Counted from the stretch's first letter, positions 8,996 to 21,459 are shown. The stretch is DNA of 64,000 nt from Rhipidocladum racemiflorum (GCA_036346355.1 JAYEVF010000052.1:226309-290308), one strand, 5' to 3'. The notes: generated from the sequence alone by a model not told the origin. Numbers and translations: made by a program.

Positions 8996-10368
8996 TGTTA
9001 GTGTTATGCCCTTGAGGCAATCATATGGATGAATGAAACATGACTATGTTTATGAATAATAATATGATTATTGGTCCAATGAATGTATATCATTGTTTTG
9101 ATCAACAAGTGTGTGACTTGTTTATGAAGCTCTTTACTTATTGATATAATTCGATAAATATCTCTGATCGGATATCATCGTATAGGACAACTATGAATAG
9201 ATCAGCACATGTACTGATCGATGATCATGTTTCATAGATCATGGGATATGGTGATATCATCAATACATTGTGAACACATGTTGAAGAACATGTGTTAGGT
9301 AGACCCACAATGAGACATTGCGAGAATGTTACATTCTTATGTGTCATCAGTGTATCTCATACATAGTAGATGTATGATCCTTAGACCTGAGATTGTCATA
9401 TTTCCTACATGTGTAATAGTTTACCTTGGGGTTACCAAACACTATTTCCTAACCGGATAGTTTTAAAGGTAGCTCTCATGTTCACTATGAAACATGCAGA
9501 GGGAAGTGAGCGATCAAGATGGGATTTGCCACTCCGGTGTAACGGAGATATATGTCTAGGCCACTCGTGTGATATTATTAAGGAAGTTCATGGCCATGCC
9601 ATGATTGAGGAGTCAATCACAACTTATTAATATATCATGGATACGAGAGATGGATTGAACTGTCAAAGGATGACATTCTTCTCGCCTTGAGTTCGATCTT
9701 CATATAGTTTGGCAAAGGGATTATTACATCAGTACTTTAGTCATATGCGTTTGGGAGTTGGCATGCTCTGCAAGGAGCCGCTACCAACTATTGGATTAGA
9801 AAAAGGGTCTTCCAAATCCATGTCCAAATGCGCATGAACCTACAGGGTCACACACTTAACGGGCTGGGACGCATTAATTCGGATTGGATCCGTAATTAAA
9901 GGACCTCGTGGGCTTAGCACGTAGATGGGCCCTGACTGCCTAGGGTTTCACCTCGTGGCTATATAAGGATGGGAGGAGGCTGGACGCAGCACACACTTTC
10001 CCATGCGTTTTAGAAGTGTTTCACCAGAAACCCTAGCCACCTCCTCTCGCTGCCCCTGCCGAGCGATCCGGTGCTTGCACACCGACGCACGGCGTCCCAT
10101 CCCTGGACGTGTGGACTACTGTGGTGGCGCTGTTGCGACTGCGGCGTGCGAGGACGATCCGCGGCCAGACGAGGTGAGGACGATCCACGGCGAGGGGAGG
10201 ACGATCCACGACTGCAGCGGGAACGATCCACTACATCGACGCGCGAAGGATTCCGCAACTGCGCGTCTAGTGGTAATTGATCTATGATCCTATTCTTGCG
10301 AGTAGCTTTCTGGTTGCGCGGTAGAAATTTTTAATTTGTGCTAGAGTAGCATACCGCGTTCCTCAACA
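8996..10368 (+). repeat. 3' LTR of the Copia element (1373 bp)
   Basis: It starts TGTTAGTG and ends CCTCAACA, giving TGTT...AACA termini. A TATA box (TATATAAGG, 9960-9968) precedes a GC-rich leader with open frames at 10003-10287 that I regard as non-coding. The next bases are a gypsy integrase scrap, so the host sequence of this insertion was itself an older gypsy element. Confidence 0.9.
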
Positions 10369-10502
10369 CTCTCTCCTACAGCATCCCAACAAAGCGGCGA
10401 TTTGCACTTTCGGCCATACAGTACCTCATAAGGAGCAGCCCGGATGCTGGAATGATAGCTGTTATTATATACAAACTCTGCCAATGGTAAATGATTCCCC
10501 GG
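10369..10502 (-). pseudogene. pol (INT): Gypsy integrase fragment, minus strand
   Basis: The reverse strand encodes NHLPLAEFVYNNSYHSSIRA and PYEVLYGRKCKSPLCWDAVG. This is closely similar to the integrase at about 2570-2690 of the first element and so belongs to the same chromovirus family. Only about 45 codons remain. It passes near 10497-10503 into an LTR that lacks its terminal TGTAACA, so a deletion has fused integrase to the LTR. Confidence 0.88.
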
Positions 10503-11485
10503 CACCAAACATAAGCTAAACAACATCTAAATACCATGAATTAAGGTAAATTACAGCAAAGGAGTAAAAGCTAAAACCCGAGATTTCGGCAGCATCTCCT
10601 TTGTTTTAACATGATTTGAAGGAGCAACAACAGTATAGCAATATATGGCAATATGAGAGACAACTAAAACAACAATAATTAAAGTCTTAACAACAATATA
10701 AGTCTAGTTTCAAGCATTTAATGTCTCCAAGAGTCAAACGAACAATAAGACTCTGATATAGCAAAGCTAAACCTTAAAGCAATAATCATCACACGCAGTT
10801 TATTATCAAAGACTAAATTGAATGACTTGTGGAATCAAATGAGTGAAGCTATGTGCGGAAGTGTGACTATTTCCCTTCCCCGCATGCCGGTCTTATGGTA
10901 CCTAAAACAACAAGAAAACACAAGTGTGAGTTCAAAACTAAGCAAGCATATTGCAACGGTACAACAAGAACAATGACATGGCAATAACATCTCACATCAT
11001 GTAAACCATCTCATTCATGTTCACAACTCATTATCATCATTATTATGTATGCAATGCGATGCGATGCTCATATCTCCTTGGAAACTCATACTGTTATGGT
11101 TGAGTACACACCCGTCGGTGTGCACCCTCTCCCCCCTTCCATCCCGAAGATGGAGGGTGCGTACTCCTCGCTTCCCCACACCGTGGTGGACGGAATCACG
11201 ATGTAGGACTTACTCATTGGCTCTCCGGATTAGTCATAACTTTCTCACCGACCTTCCCCGGACTAGTTATGACTTTCTCACCGCCCGGGCCATGTAACAT
11301 GCCATTTATGCAAATATGCCAACATCATAATTAACTTGTACATTAACACATGGCATCATAACATAATAAGCATACTCATCATATCATTGGCAATCATTAA
11401 AGCCTGGCAAGTGATCATATCATGTAGTAAATTTTCATCTAGTCTCAACAAGCAACCTACAAATCGCTATCCATTACAATACACT
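10503..11485 (-). repeat. LTR of the chromovirus superfamily, part 1 (split by the element at 11486-20312)
   Basis: It is homologous to the 3347-5553 LTR on the opposite strand. It carries the conserved TTTCGGCAGCATCTCCTTTG segment, the acceptor-like GTACCTAAAACAAC, the hairpin region at 11105-11160 and the paired TTTCTCACCG motifs at 11225-11285. The first ~30 bases are missing. The LTR continues at 20318 beyond the nested element, the breakpoint being marked by the duplicated ACACT. Confidence 0.9.
11481..11485. repeat. Target-site duplication ACACT, left copy
   Basis: ACACT lies directly before the TGTAACACC terminus. The identical pentamer follows the other terminus at 20313-20317. Confidence 0.92.
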
Positions 11486-13840
11486 TGTAACACCCCGGCA
11501 TTTAATATGCCCGAATGCTACCAAACATAAGCTAAACAAAATCTAAGTACCACAATTAAACATAAATTCCAGCAAAGGTTCATATGCTAAAAACCGATAT
11601 TTCGGCAGCATCTCCTTTGTTTTTCCATGAATTAACACAATCTCAATATCATGGCAAGATATATATCATAGCACACGACATCTAAAACAACAACATAAAT
11701 GGACATAACATCAAGTTACGCCAATAATACCACGCTTAACCACTTCATAAACTATAACGAAGCAAATAAGGATTCACAAGCATGCTAGATTAAACCATAC
11801 CTTAAGTTTAGGGCACAACTCTTAATATCATGTCTCCAAGTGGTTAATTATGGACTATGATGGTGGAGCTACGTGTAGAAGTGTAGCTAGATCCCTTTTT
11901 CCCGCATGCCGATCTCAAAGTACCTAAAAACAACATAAAACACAAGCGTGAGTTCGAAAACTCAGCAAGCATATTGTAATGGACAACAAGATCATTTACA
12001 AGACAATAATACCTCACATCACATATAACATCTCATACTTGAGCACATAACAACATCATCATCATTAAAAAAAATGTATTGCAATGCAATGTTATGCTCA
12101 TATCTCCATGGAAACTCATAACGGTATGGTTGAGTACACACCCGTCGGTGTGCACCCTCTCCCCCCTTCCATCCCGAAGATGGAGGGTGCCTACTCCTCG
12201 CTTCCACAACCCACGGTAGATGGAATCACGATGTAGGACTTACTCTAATGGCTCTCCGGATTAGTCATAACTTTCTCACCGACCTTCCCGGATTAGTTAA
12301 TGACTTTCTCACCGCCCGGGCCATGTAACATGTCATGCATGCAACTATGCCAATTATCATATTTCACATGTACATAAACATATGGCAACTCATCATGACA
12401 AATATAAACACATGGCATCGAACCATGATAATCATACTCAATATTTCATTGGAAAACAGCAAGCATGGCAAGTGAGCATAGCAAGTGTTCAATCTTTCAC
12501 CCAATATCAACAAACAACCTACAATCCGCTATACATTACAACACACTTGCCTCAACCGCGGGCGACGGATTTGTGGGACGTAGAGGGCACTCCCGGTGTC
12601 ACACCACCTGCACATAGGCATCACACACTCACAATAATGCCCGCAAAACAGTACACAAATCCCCATCTATCCCGACATTGCCCACTACTTGCAAACCTAA
12701 AAACAGAGGTTCTGTCCCAGCGGGACAGCAGCCTTGCAAAGGCCATAACTTGAGTTCTGGGACTCCAAATCGATTAAACGAGTAGACCATCGCGAAGCTT
12801 AGTAAATTTCCTACCTTTTTCTAGTTATACGGAAAGACTGATTCATAATCTAAAATTGTTTAATCTACAGATTACTACGATCTGTTCCAATCGCGTCACA
12901 GATTTTAACACGCTCGGTAAAACGGCCATAACTTTCAAACGGCTGATCGGATTTTAACGTGCTTTATGTCCACAGAAAGATAATTAAATTATATACAACT
13001 TCTTTTAAGTCCGTACGGACAGATTCGTATTATAAATCGACGAAAACTCGAACCCTAGCCCGACTGCTCAATCTGCCCGAAAACAAAAACGTGGCAACGT
13101 CTAGATCTAACCCAAAGAACTCCAATCCAGCACCACCAATTGATCTAAAAACTTGATAATCACCCTAAGAACAGTACCTAGATCAATTCCAAGGATCCCC
13201 ATGATCATACCTTTGCCCAACGAACGAATCTCCAATAGATCTCCTCGCGAATCGCTCCTCGCTCCTCGCTCCTCGCGAATCGCTCCTCGCTCCAACGGAT
13301 GGATCCACAAAGTGCAGTGGTGTGGAGACCACCCTAGGGCAGCAAGGGGGTGGAAGAGAGGTGGTGGAGAGGTGGGGAGCAATGCGGCAAAGGGGGAGGT
13401 GGAGGCGCACAAGAGGGAGAGGGAGAGGGGGTGGCGGCTAGGGCTTAGGAGGGGGAGGTGGGGGCGCCCATGGTCTGGGGGAGCACGCCCAAAAGGCTGG
13501 TGGGGAGCCCTTTTACCAGCCCCCACACCCAATCCTAGTCTGTTACGGAGACCTACTCCATCCCACCAAAGCCCACCAAGGCCCAAACTCCCCCGGGAAG
13601 GCCCAAAACCCGGAAGCGGCCCTAAACGCCTTAAAAGCTATTAACCTCCATATCCTATAGTTTTAACCTTAATTCCACATCTCATAATGTTATTAAACTT
13701 ATCATGCCACGTTAAATAAGGTTACGACACTCGTGGCGACATAACACTTCAACCGGCCCAAAAACGAGAAAACCCTAAGCCGAAAGGTTTTATTCTCTAG
13801 TTTCACCTTCTATAACGTCACACCAAACCATAGTGTCACA
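11486..13840 (-). repeat. 3' LTR of the non-coding element (2355 bp)
   Basis: On the plus strand it runs from TGTAACACCCCGGCATTT to TAGTGTCACA. Relative to other LTRs here it has about 105 extra bp at the U3 terminus (13735-13840), so TGTGACACTATGG precedes the usual start. It differs from its partner LTR by few substitutions and by a 21-bp tandem gain in the CGCTCCT array near 13248-13292. Confidence 0.93.
11924..13210 (-). other. Putative LTR leader intron of the non-coding element
   Basis: Read on the minus strand, GGGCAAAG|GTATGATCAT at 13210 is the donor and TGTTGTTTTTAG|GTAC ends at 11924. The positions correspond to those in the LTR at 3347-5553. The inferred intron is 1287 bp. Splicing is not demonstrated. 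Confidence 0.42.
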
Positions 13841-13876
13841 TTCTTCCCCTTCAACAGGATTCGACCTCGAATCAGA
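13841..13876 (-). other. Polypurine tract and upstream palindrome of the non-coding element
   Basis: The minus strand reads GATTCGAGGTCGAATC, then CTGTTGAAGGGGAAGAA, then the LTR start. Apart from two fewer Gs it equals the chromovirus tract at 3313-3346. Sharing of this cis site supports common priming machinery. Confidence 0.88.
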
Positions 13877-16800
13877 AGGACGCATAAAAACAGCAACAAA
13901 GTCCCCAAGGGACAAAAGGCTTCTCTGCAAAGACAAAACATTCGCACAACGACTAGAACCGAAACAAGCGACAAACGAGTTCCCAAAACCAACACTTAAA
14001 GAAAAAGTGTTGATCTAGCTCAACTAAGGGCAACCGCTCACAGTTCAACTTTCAATTCAAATCCCAAACAGAATCTGCGTTTCAACCTCGAAGGGCTTCA
14101 ACAACCCAAAACGCTCGAATCCTCACGACAAACACCTCACCCTTCTATCACAACCTACCTGACTACACACTGCAATAAACTCAACATGACAAAGTCAAAG
14201 GAAGTCACAATTCCTTTAACGACCTCTCCTCATTCCCGAAAGTTTCCATCGAGGGGAATAACTCATTAAGGCACACTAGTCCTTCCGATACACGATCATA
14301 CTAACATTTTATTCCATCCTTTCCCAGGCAAGATTCAAACCCAAAAACAACTTGTGAAGACAACTGCTCACGGCAGGACAATTATCACTGATCTACCGTC
14401 AACTTCACTTCCACCCATCGCTACTCTTAGTAAAGGTTAAACCCATACATCATCAACCTCCATCACAAACCACCCTTATACCACTAAGGTTCGACACCTA
14501 GCCCAAGCTAGGATCGAAAACCTTACCAAACCACAATTGGTTCCTTTCTTAAGAGGGTCTCGCCCTCACACAAAAACACTTAGCTATCAAGCCCAAGTGT
14601 ACACATAACAACTCAAACCCAAAGCGTTAACAACCATTTTGGAAAGAATTCGGCAACATCCAAGCCAAAACACAAAGGAAGCATAAATCCCCTACATCAC
14701 AACCAACATACCAGAAATTGTTCATTGCTTCTTTTCATACTAGAAAGCAAGGGAAATCTCGTTTCATGACATAAATGCACACTCTTGAGGAGCACTCGGA
14801 TTAGTCATATCTCCATATATGACTTTCTCACCGACTGGCTCAACGACTCTTTTATCATTTAACATGTAAAAGCGATGTCATGTTTACTTTTCACCATTCC
14901 TCATCATGTAACCACACTCTACGAATAGTCATTCACATGATGACTTTTGCCTCGGTATCATATGAATAAATCTCGAATAACATCGAGAGTTGCGCTAATT
15001 CATATAAACTATGACGGCAACATCGTTAATCAACAAAACACCACATCGTGTGAAAACCCATCTTCGATTTAACACTAGCTTTGCAACACCTCGCAAAATC
15101 AAAGTGAACCCTTTGGAGCAGAACATCGACTCCAAAATCAAACATCTGCAGACACAAGCGCCATAAATTTTTATCAAAAGAGAGGGAAACTCAATCCAAA
15201 AGAAAACTCTTCACTAACCAAATTCACTTATGAAACATTCATAAAAATCCAGACTTGTAAAACACCCGCACACCAGACACATTTTCCAAATGACTCCAAC
15301 TCTAGTCAAATAGAGTTACACATCAAGGGCTTAACTCAAAAGTTTCCAACACAACCCTTTATGACCATCTGCTTCCTTTTAAAATTAATTCCAAAGATAA
15401 ATCGGTCTGCGAGCGAAAGGCGCGATCCACTCAAAAACTTTTGGATGTAAACTCAAACTCACAACACGAACTAAACAAATTCGCCAAAACCAAAGGTCGA
15501 CACCAACCACTACGAGTTTTGGGGAAACTCTGAAACTCAACATAAGGAACACCTCAACCGAAAGCATTCAACCAAGATGGCAAACAACCAAACCAGTTTC
15601 AAAGGTTTTTAGACAACATCTCAGCATGAAAGGAACCATCTCTAGTACTCCACTACGCTTTCCATTAAAGACTTCAATAATCACTATTTACTATCTGAGG
15701 AGCCCCAACACAATTCAACCGAAAGTTTCACAACAAATTCTTCCTCTAGTTACCATTCCCAACATTTTTAATAAGGGTTTATGATGCTTATCAAAAAGGC
15801 ACCCAACCAAGACTATAATGACATGATCCCCACGGCTCACCGAATCATAATACATCTTATTCTAAATTTGAAACATAGTACTTCCACAAATCTTTCAGCA
15901 AGATCAACCTATAAATTTCATACCACCTATATATTCACGTCTCGACAACCGAACCTTATTCAGTTAAACAACGACTTCAACATGTAAATATTATCTCTAC
16001 AAGACAAAGTTCATAACTAGGATTCCAAGGCATACATTCATTAAGGATGAAATTGTACATCATGTTAATTATCCAAAGCTCACTCCATCACAACATGTTA
16101 AAATTTTCCTCTATTTTAACCATGGTTTTCCAACGAATAATCTAAACAGTTACCACAACTACTTAGTCATCAATAACAACAAATGGGCATAATCATCAAC
16201 CAACAACATTACTTTTAGCTACCCTATACATAGGTGATAACAAAATTACCACCACACAACATACTCCCACTATTTAAAATAGACTGAATACTAGCATTAA
16301 CACTACCATTAACAACATCATTAACAATAAGTCTTATGTCTTCTCCATTGATATCAATACTAGCATTGTAGCAACACAACTGCATACTTCCAAAGATACT
16401 AGTAGTTTGCAACAACATAAATAGCAACTCTAATCAACATCCAAATTAAAGTCACTAGTCAACACGATTAAATTTCTCTATTAATCCATTAGATTAGAAC
16501 ATCTTTAACAACCAGCAAAGTTTCTTTTACAATAACAGCAGTCTACATCATCTTAATGTTTTAACTATGCATCAAAGTTTAAACTTTTAACATTAACAAG
16601 GATCATAAGCACTTTTAAAGCAAGGCAACTGATTCTAAGCATGTACATTAACACATTTAATCATTCTCGCTAAGAGTAAACTGCAACACTAGTAGTCTAT
16701 TTATTCTCAAGCTAGAGATATTAATCACATTGAATTGATTCAACTTAAAATTTAACTTAGTAACACATCAATCCATAAACCACATTGTTACCTACTACAT

Positions 16801-17954
16801 AACATGCTAAACATCAATTCTTACTAGGGACAAACGATTTCAGTCAAAAGACTACTTTGTTTACAGCATTTTAGTTTTAAAACTCATCCTAAGTTCATAA
16901 GGAAAATTTGACTCTCAAAATTGCGATGAGACAAACCCAAACTTGGTCATGCAAAGGAAGTCTCCAAAGCACTTTTCAATCTCCAAGACTCCCACTGGAG
17001 GGAACCAACCGATCAAATAAACCTTTGCAAATAAAACCTTAGCACCAAACCCCAATCTTTCACGAAATAAGAAGGGTTTTTCAAAGATGATTTCTTAAAC
17101 CAGTAAAATAATGAAATCAAACACCACGTACTACTATAAAGCCACATAACTTCAGCCCTGACAGCCAGGTCTGGCACAACTCCGCAATAACTCCTTTAAC
17201 CTCAGAGAAAGACAAACACAGGGATAAATTGAATGCTTGTTCCCCATAATGCAATCAACAGGCATCAAAACTGGAAAGGCGCCCAAAAGAAGCGCAACAC
17301 TAGTCTACTCTTCTTCGTCTTCAACCAAGGAAGAGAAAACCACACACCGCATACGGAACGATCCGCGAAAACCCAACACTTTTCATTTGATTCAAATCTA
17401 CTAAAGCCAAGAAAAGCAAAGAACACCGACCGTCAGAACGGCAAAGAACATACGAAGGAAACCACCATTAACTCTTCTATTTGACTCAGTCAACTACCCG
17501 ATCAACGACGAAAGGATAAGCACTCTTCTCCTGCGAGGGTCAATAGTTCTTCGATTGGTGGCGCTAACCGCCACACCGTCAAACCTCACCCTTACTATGA
17601 AATAAGAGAGGTGGCGAAACCCTTCGGCACCAAAACCCCACTTTTACCACCACAACGAGGAATAATTCAATCATTTTATCTCATAGACATAGCAACGTAC
17701 TATATCAAATATAGCATTTAGCAACAAGGCTTAAGTACAACATTTAAGCGTAAACAACGATACCCATACCCTTCCTATTGTGCATCCATGTGTGTCAAAT
17801 TTTAGATTAGTTATACCACTTTTGCAAGTTTTAATGTTGCTATCCTATGACAAAATTTTAGTAAAAACCTAAGCCATGTTTCTAAGTTATTCCACATCAC
17901 ATTTTAGTTGTACCCTATAGCATGACACTAAAAATACACATTCCAAGGACCTAC

Positions 17955-17970
17955 ACCGCTCTGATACCAA
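17955..17970 (-). other. Primer binding site (initiator tRNA-Met type)
   Basis: The minus strand reads TTGGTATCAGAGCGGT one base after the 5' LTR end. TGGTATCAGAGC is the standard plant complement of the 3' end of initiator tRNA-Met, used to prime minus-strand cDNA. Confidence 0.93.
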
Positions 17971-17971
17971 C

Positions 17972-20312
17972 TGTAACACCCCGGCATTTAATATGCCCGA
18001 ATGCTACCAAACATAAGCTAAACAACATCTAAGTACCACAATTAAACATAAATTCCAGCAAAGGTTCATATGCTAAAAACCGATATTTCGGCAGCATCTC
18101 CTTTGTTTTTCCATGAATTAACACAATCTCAATATCATGGCAAGATATATATCATAGCACCACGACATCTAAAACAACAACATAAATGGACATAACATCA
18201 AGTTACGCCAATAATACCACGCTTAACCACTTCATAAACTATAACTTGAAGCAAATAAGGATTCACAAGCATGCTAGATTAAACCATACATTAAGTTTAG
18301 GGCACAACTCTTAATATCATGTCTCCAAGTGGTTAATTATGGACTATGATGGTGGAGCTACGTGTAGAAGTGTAGCTAGATCCCTTTTTCCCGCATGCCG
18401 ATCTCAAAGTACCTAAAAACAACATAAAACACAAGCGTGAGTTCAAAAACTCAGCAAGCATATTGTAATGGACAACAAGATCATTTACAAGACAATAATA
18501 CCTCACATCACATATAACATCTCATACTTGAGCACATAACAACATCATCATCATTAAAAAAAATGTATTGCAATGCAATGTTATGCTCATATCTCCATGG
18601 AAACTCATACCGGTATGGTTGAGTACACACCCGTCGGTGTGCACCCTCTCCCCCCTCCATCCCGAAGATGGAGGGTGCCTACTCCTCGCTTCCACAACCC
18701 ACGGTAGATGGAATCACGATGTAGGACTTACTCTAATGGCTCTCCGGATTAGTCATAACTTTCTCACCGACCTTCCCGGATTAGTTAATGACTTTCTCAC
18801 CGCCCGGGCCATGTAACATGTCATGCATGCAACTATGCCAATTATCATATTTCACATGTACATAAACATATGGCAACTCATCATGACAAATATAAACACA
18901 TGGCATCAAACCATGATAATCATACTCAATATTTCATTGGAAAACAGCAAGCATGGCAAGTGAGCATAGCAAGTGTTCAATCTTTCACCCAATATCAACA
19001 AACAACCTACAATCCGCTATACATTACAACACACTTGCCTCAACAAGGGCGACGGATTTGTGGGACGTAGAGGGCACTCCCGGTGTCACACCACCTGCAC
19101 ATAGGCATCACACACTCACAATAATGCCCGCAAAACAGTACACAAATCCCCATCTATCCCGACATTGCCCACTACTTGCAAACCTAAAAACAGAGGTTCT
19201 GTCCCGGCGGGACAGCAGCCTTGCAAAGGCCATAACTTGAGTTCTGGGACTCCAAATCGATTAAACGAGTACACCATCGCAAAGCTTAGGAAATTTCCTA
19301 CCTTTTTCTAGTTATACGGAAAGACTGATTCGGAATCTAAAATTGTTTAATCTACAGATTACTACGATCTGTTCCAATCGCGTCACAGATTTTAACACGC
19401 TCGGAAAAACGGCCATAACTTTCAAACGGCTGATCGGATTTTAACGTTCTTTATGTCCACGGAAAGATAATTAAATTATCTACAACTTCTTTTAAGTCCG
19501 TACGGACAGATTCGGATTCTAAATCGATGAAAACGCGAACCCTAGCCCGACTGCTCAATCTGCCCGAAAACAAAAACGTGGCAACGTCTAGATCTAACCC
19601 AAAGAACTCCAATCCAGCACCACCAATTGATCTAAAAACTTGATAATCACCCTAAGAACAGTACCTAGATCAATTCCAAGGATCCCCATGATCATACCTT
19701 TGCCCAACGAACGAATCTCCAATAGATCTCCTCACGAATCGCTCCTCGCTCCTCGCTCCAACGGATGGATCCACAAGGTGCAGAGGTGTGGAGACCACCC
19801 TAGGGCAGCAAGGGGGTGGAGGAGAGGTGGTGGAGAGGTGGGGAGCAATGGGGCAAAGGGGGAGGTGGAGGCGCACAAGAGGGAGAGGGAGAGGGGGTGG
19901 CGGCTAGGGCTTAGGAAGGGGAGGTGGGGGCGCCCAAGGGCAGGGGGAGCACGCCCAAAAGGCTGGTGGGGAGCCCTTTTACCAGCCCCCACACCCAATC
20001 CTAGTCCGTTACGGAGACCTACTCCATCCCACCAAAGCCCACCAAGGCCCAAACTCCCCCGGGAAGGCCCAAAACCCCGGAAACGGCCCGGAAACGCCCC
20101 GGAAAAGCTATTAACATCCATATCCTATAGTTTTAACCTTAATTCCACATCTCATAATGTTATTAACCTTATCATGCACGTTAAATAAGGTTACGACACT
20201 CCGTGGCGACATAACACTTCAACCGGCCCAAAAACGCGAGAAAACCCTAAGCCGAAAGGTTTTATTCTCTAGTTTCACCTTCTATAACGTCACACCAAAC
20301 CATAGTGTCACA
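17972..20312 (-). repeat. 5' LTR of the non-coding element (2341 bp)
   Basis: It matches 11486-13840 almost base for base, including the extra U3 terminal segment (20208-20312). The heptamer array near 19735-19762 is 21 bp shorter than in the partner. Confidence 0.93.
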
Positions 20313-20317
20313 ACACT
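20313..20317. repeat. Target-site duplication ACACT, right copy
   Basis: It is identical to 11481-11485. Joining the two flanks restores the LTR text CAATACACTTGCCTCAACC seen in the intact LTR at 27771. Confidence 0.92.
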
Positions 20318-21459
20318 TGCCTCAACCACGGGCAACAGATTGGCGCGAAGTAGAAGGCACTCCCGGGGTCACACCACCTGCACATAGGTACCACACACTC
20401 ACAATCATGTCCACAAAACAGTACACAAACCCACTTCTACCCCGACATTGCCAACTACTCGCAATACCCAAAAATAGAGATTCTGTCCCGCCGGGACAGC
20501 AGCCTTCCAAAAGGCATAACTCAGGTTCTAAGACTCCGAATCAATTAAACGAGTACATCCTTGGGTAGCTTAGGAAATTTCCTAAATTTTTAAAAGTATA
20601 TGGAAAGACTGATTCGGACTCTAAAGTTGTTTAATCTACAAAATACCGAGATCTGTTCCAATCACGTCACAGATTTTAACATGCTCGGTAAAACAGCCAT
20701 AACTTTCAAACGGCTGATCAGAATTTAACGTTCTTTATACCCACTGAAAGTTATTGAAATTATCTACAACTTCTTCAACAGCCGTATGACCAAATTCCAA
20801 TTCTAAATTGGCGAAAAACCGAACCCTAGGTCGACTGCTCATGCTGTCCGAAACAGAGAACGTGACAACTTCTAGACTTCATCTAATCTACTCAAATCCA
20901 GCACCACTAATTGATCTGAAAACATGATATTGATCCTTAGAATAGTACCTAGCCCAACCCCAAGGAGTCCCATGGCCATACCTTCGCCCGACGCACGAAA
21001 ACCCAATAGATCTCCTCCCGGATCGCTCCTCGCTCCTCGCTCCGACGGATGGATCTTCGAGGTGCAGGGGTGGGGAGGCTACCCTAGGGCAGCAAGGGGT
21101 GGAGGAGAGGTGGGGAGCAAAGTGCAAGGGGAGGCGCCACGGCCAAGGGAGAGAGAGGGGGGGTGGCGGCTAGGGCTCAAGGGGGAGGGGTGGGGCGCAC
21201 AAGGGGGGTGTGGGGGCGCAACAAGGGGGCAGGGGGAGCCCCTTAAACCAGCCCATACAGGAATCATAGTCCTAAATGGACTCATACTCCATCCCACCAA
21301 AGTCCACAACCCCTTCTTTTAGGCCCAAACTCCCGGAAACGGCCCGGAAACGCAATTAAACCTCATACCATATGGTTTTAACCTCCAATACCATATTTCA
21401 TAATGTTTTTGACCTCATCATGCTCATTAAATTAGGTTACGACACTCCGTGGTGTCACA
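20318..21459 (-). repeat. LTR of the chromovirus superfamily, part 2
   Basis: It continues 10503-11485 after the nested element and ends CTCCGTGGTGTCACA. It contains the donor-like CTTCGCCCGACGC/CCATACC at about 20975 and the GC-rich leader at 21040-21245. The reconstructed LTR is about 2.1 kb. An 11-bp spacer separates it from the next LTR. Confidence 0.9.

Larger units (their letters stand above)
5554..10368 (+). mobile_element. Ty1/copia retrotransposon (Angela/Tork-like), 5'-truncated by nested gypsy insertion
   Basis: The domain order gag, protease, integrase, RT, RNase H is that of Copia. It has a polypurine tract and a complete 1373-bp 3' LTR (8996-10368). The LTR begins TGTTAGTGTTATGCCC and shares an ATGCCCTTGAGGCAAT segment with what I recall of Angela/BARE-type LTRs, so the lineage call is from memory. 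The coding region is better preserved than that of the gypsy element, with one open frame of 331 codons (5958-6953), but it still has frameshifts. The 5' LTR and most of gag are missing because the gypsy LTR ends inside gag at 5553. Confidence 0.92.
13841..17971 (-). other. 4.1-kb non-coding internal region
   Basis: I see no coding similarity on either strand. The longest open frames (61-83 codons) show no known motif and are not kept in the homologous copies. Recognisable landmarks are a motif at about 14800-14860 (TAGTCATATCTCCATATATG followed by ACTTTCTCACCGAC) that echoes a repeated LTR motif, and AT-rich stretches at 15990-16900. Homologous, partly deleted copies lie at 25947-29106, 29107-31153, 44265-46619 and 60341-63169. 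Conservation across copies suggests needed cis sequences such as packaging signals. Confidence 0.85.
11486..20312 (-). mobile_element. Complete non-coding LTR element (LARD-like), 8827 bp
   Basis: Two nearly identical LTRs (11486-13840 and 17972-20312) flank a 4131-bp internal region. A perfect 5-bp duplication ACACT surrounds the whole. A primer binding site of initiator-methionine type and a polypurine tract are intact. The internal region has no gag, protease, RT, RNase H or integrase similarity in any frame and its longest open frames are under 85 codons. This is the LARD architecture, so movement would need proteins from another element. The chromovirus at 1-5553 shares LTR sequence, polypurine tract and upstream palindrome and is the obvious candidate partner. 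Near-identity of the LTRs implies a recent insertion. Confidence 0.92.

Noticed and set aside
10003..10287. 94-codon frame in the Copia LTR
   Set aside because: It sits downstream of the LTR TATA box in GC-rich leader sequence and has no similarity to any Copia protein.
13107..13644. 159- and 163-codon overlapping frames on both strands in the LTR leader
   Set aside because: Equivalent frames recur in most LTR copies (19640-20188, 23858-24382, 43644-44187, 48258-48801) but with different frameshifts and lengths. They reflect CT/GA-rich leader DNA, not a conserved protein.
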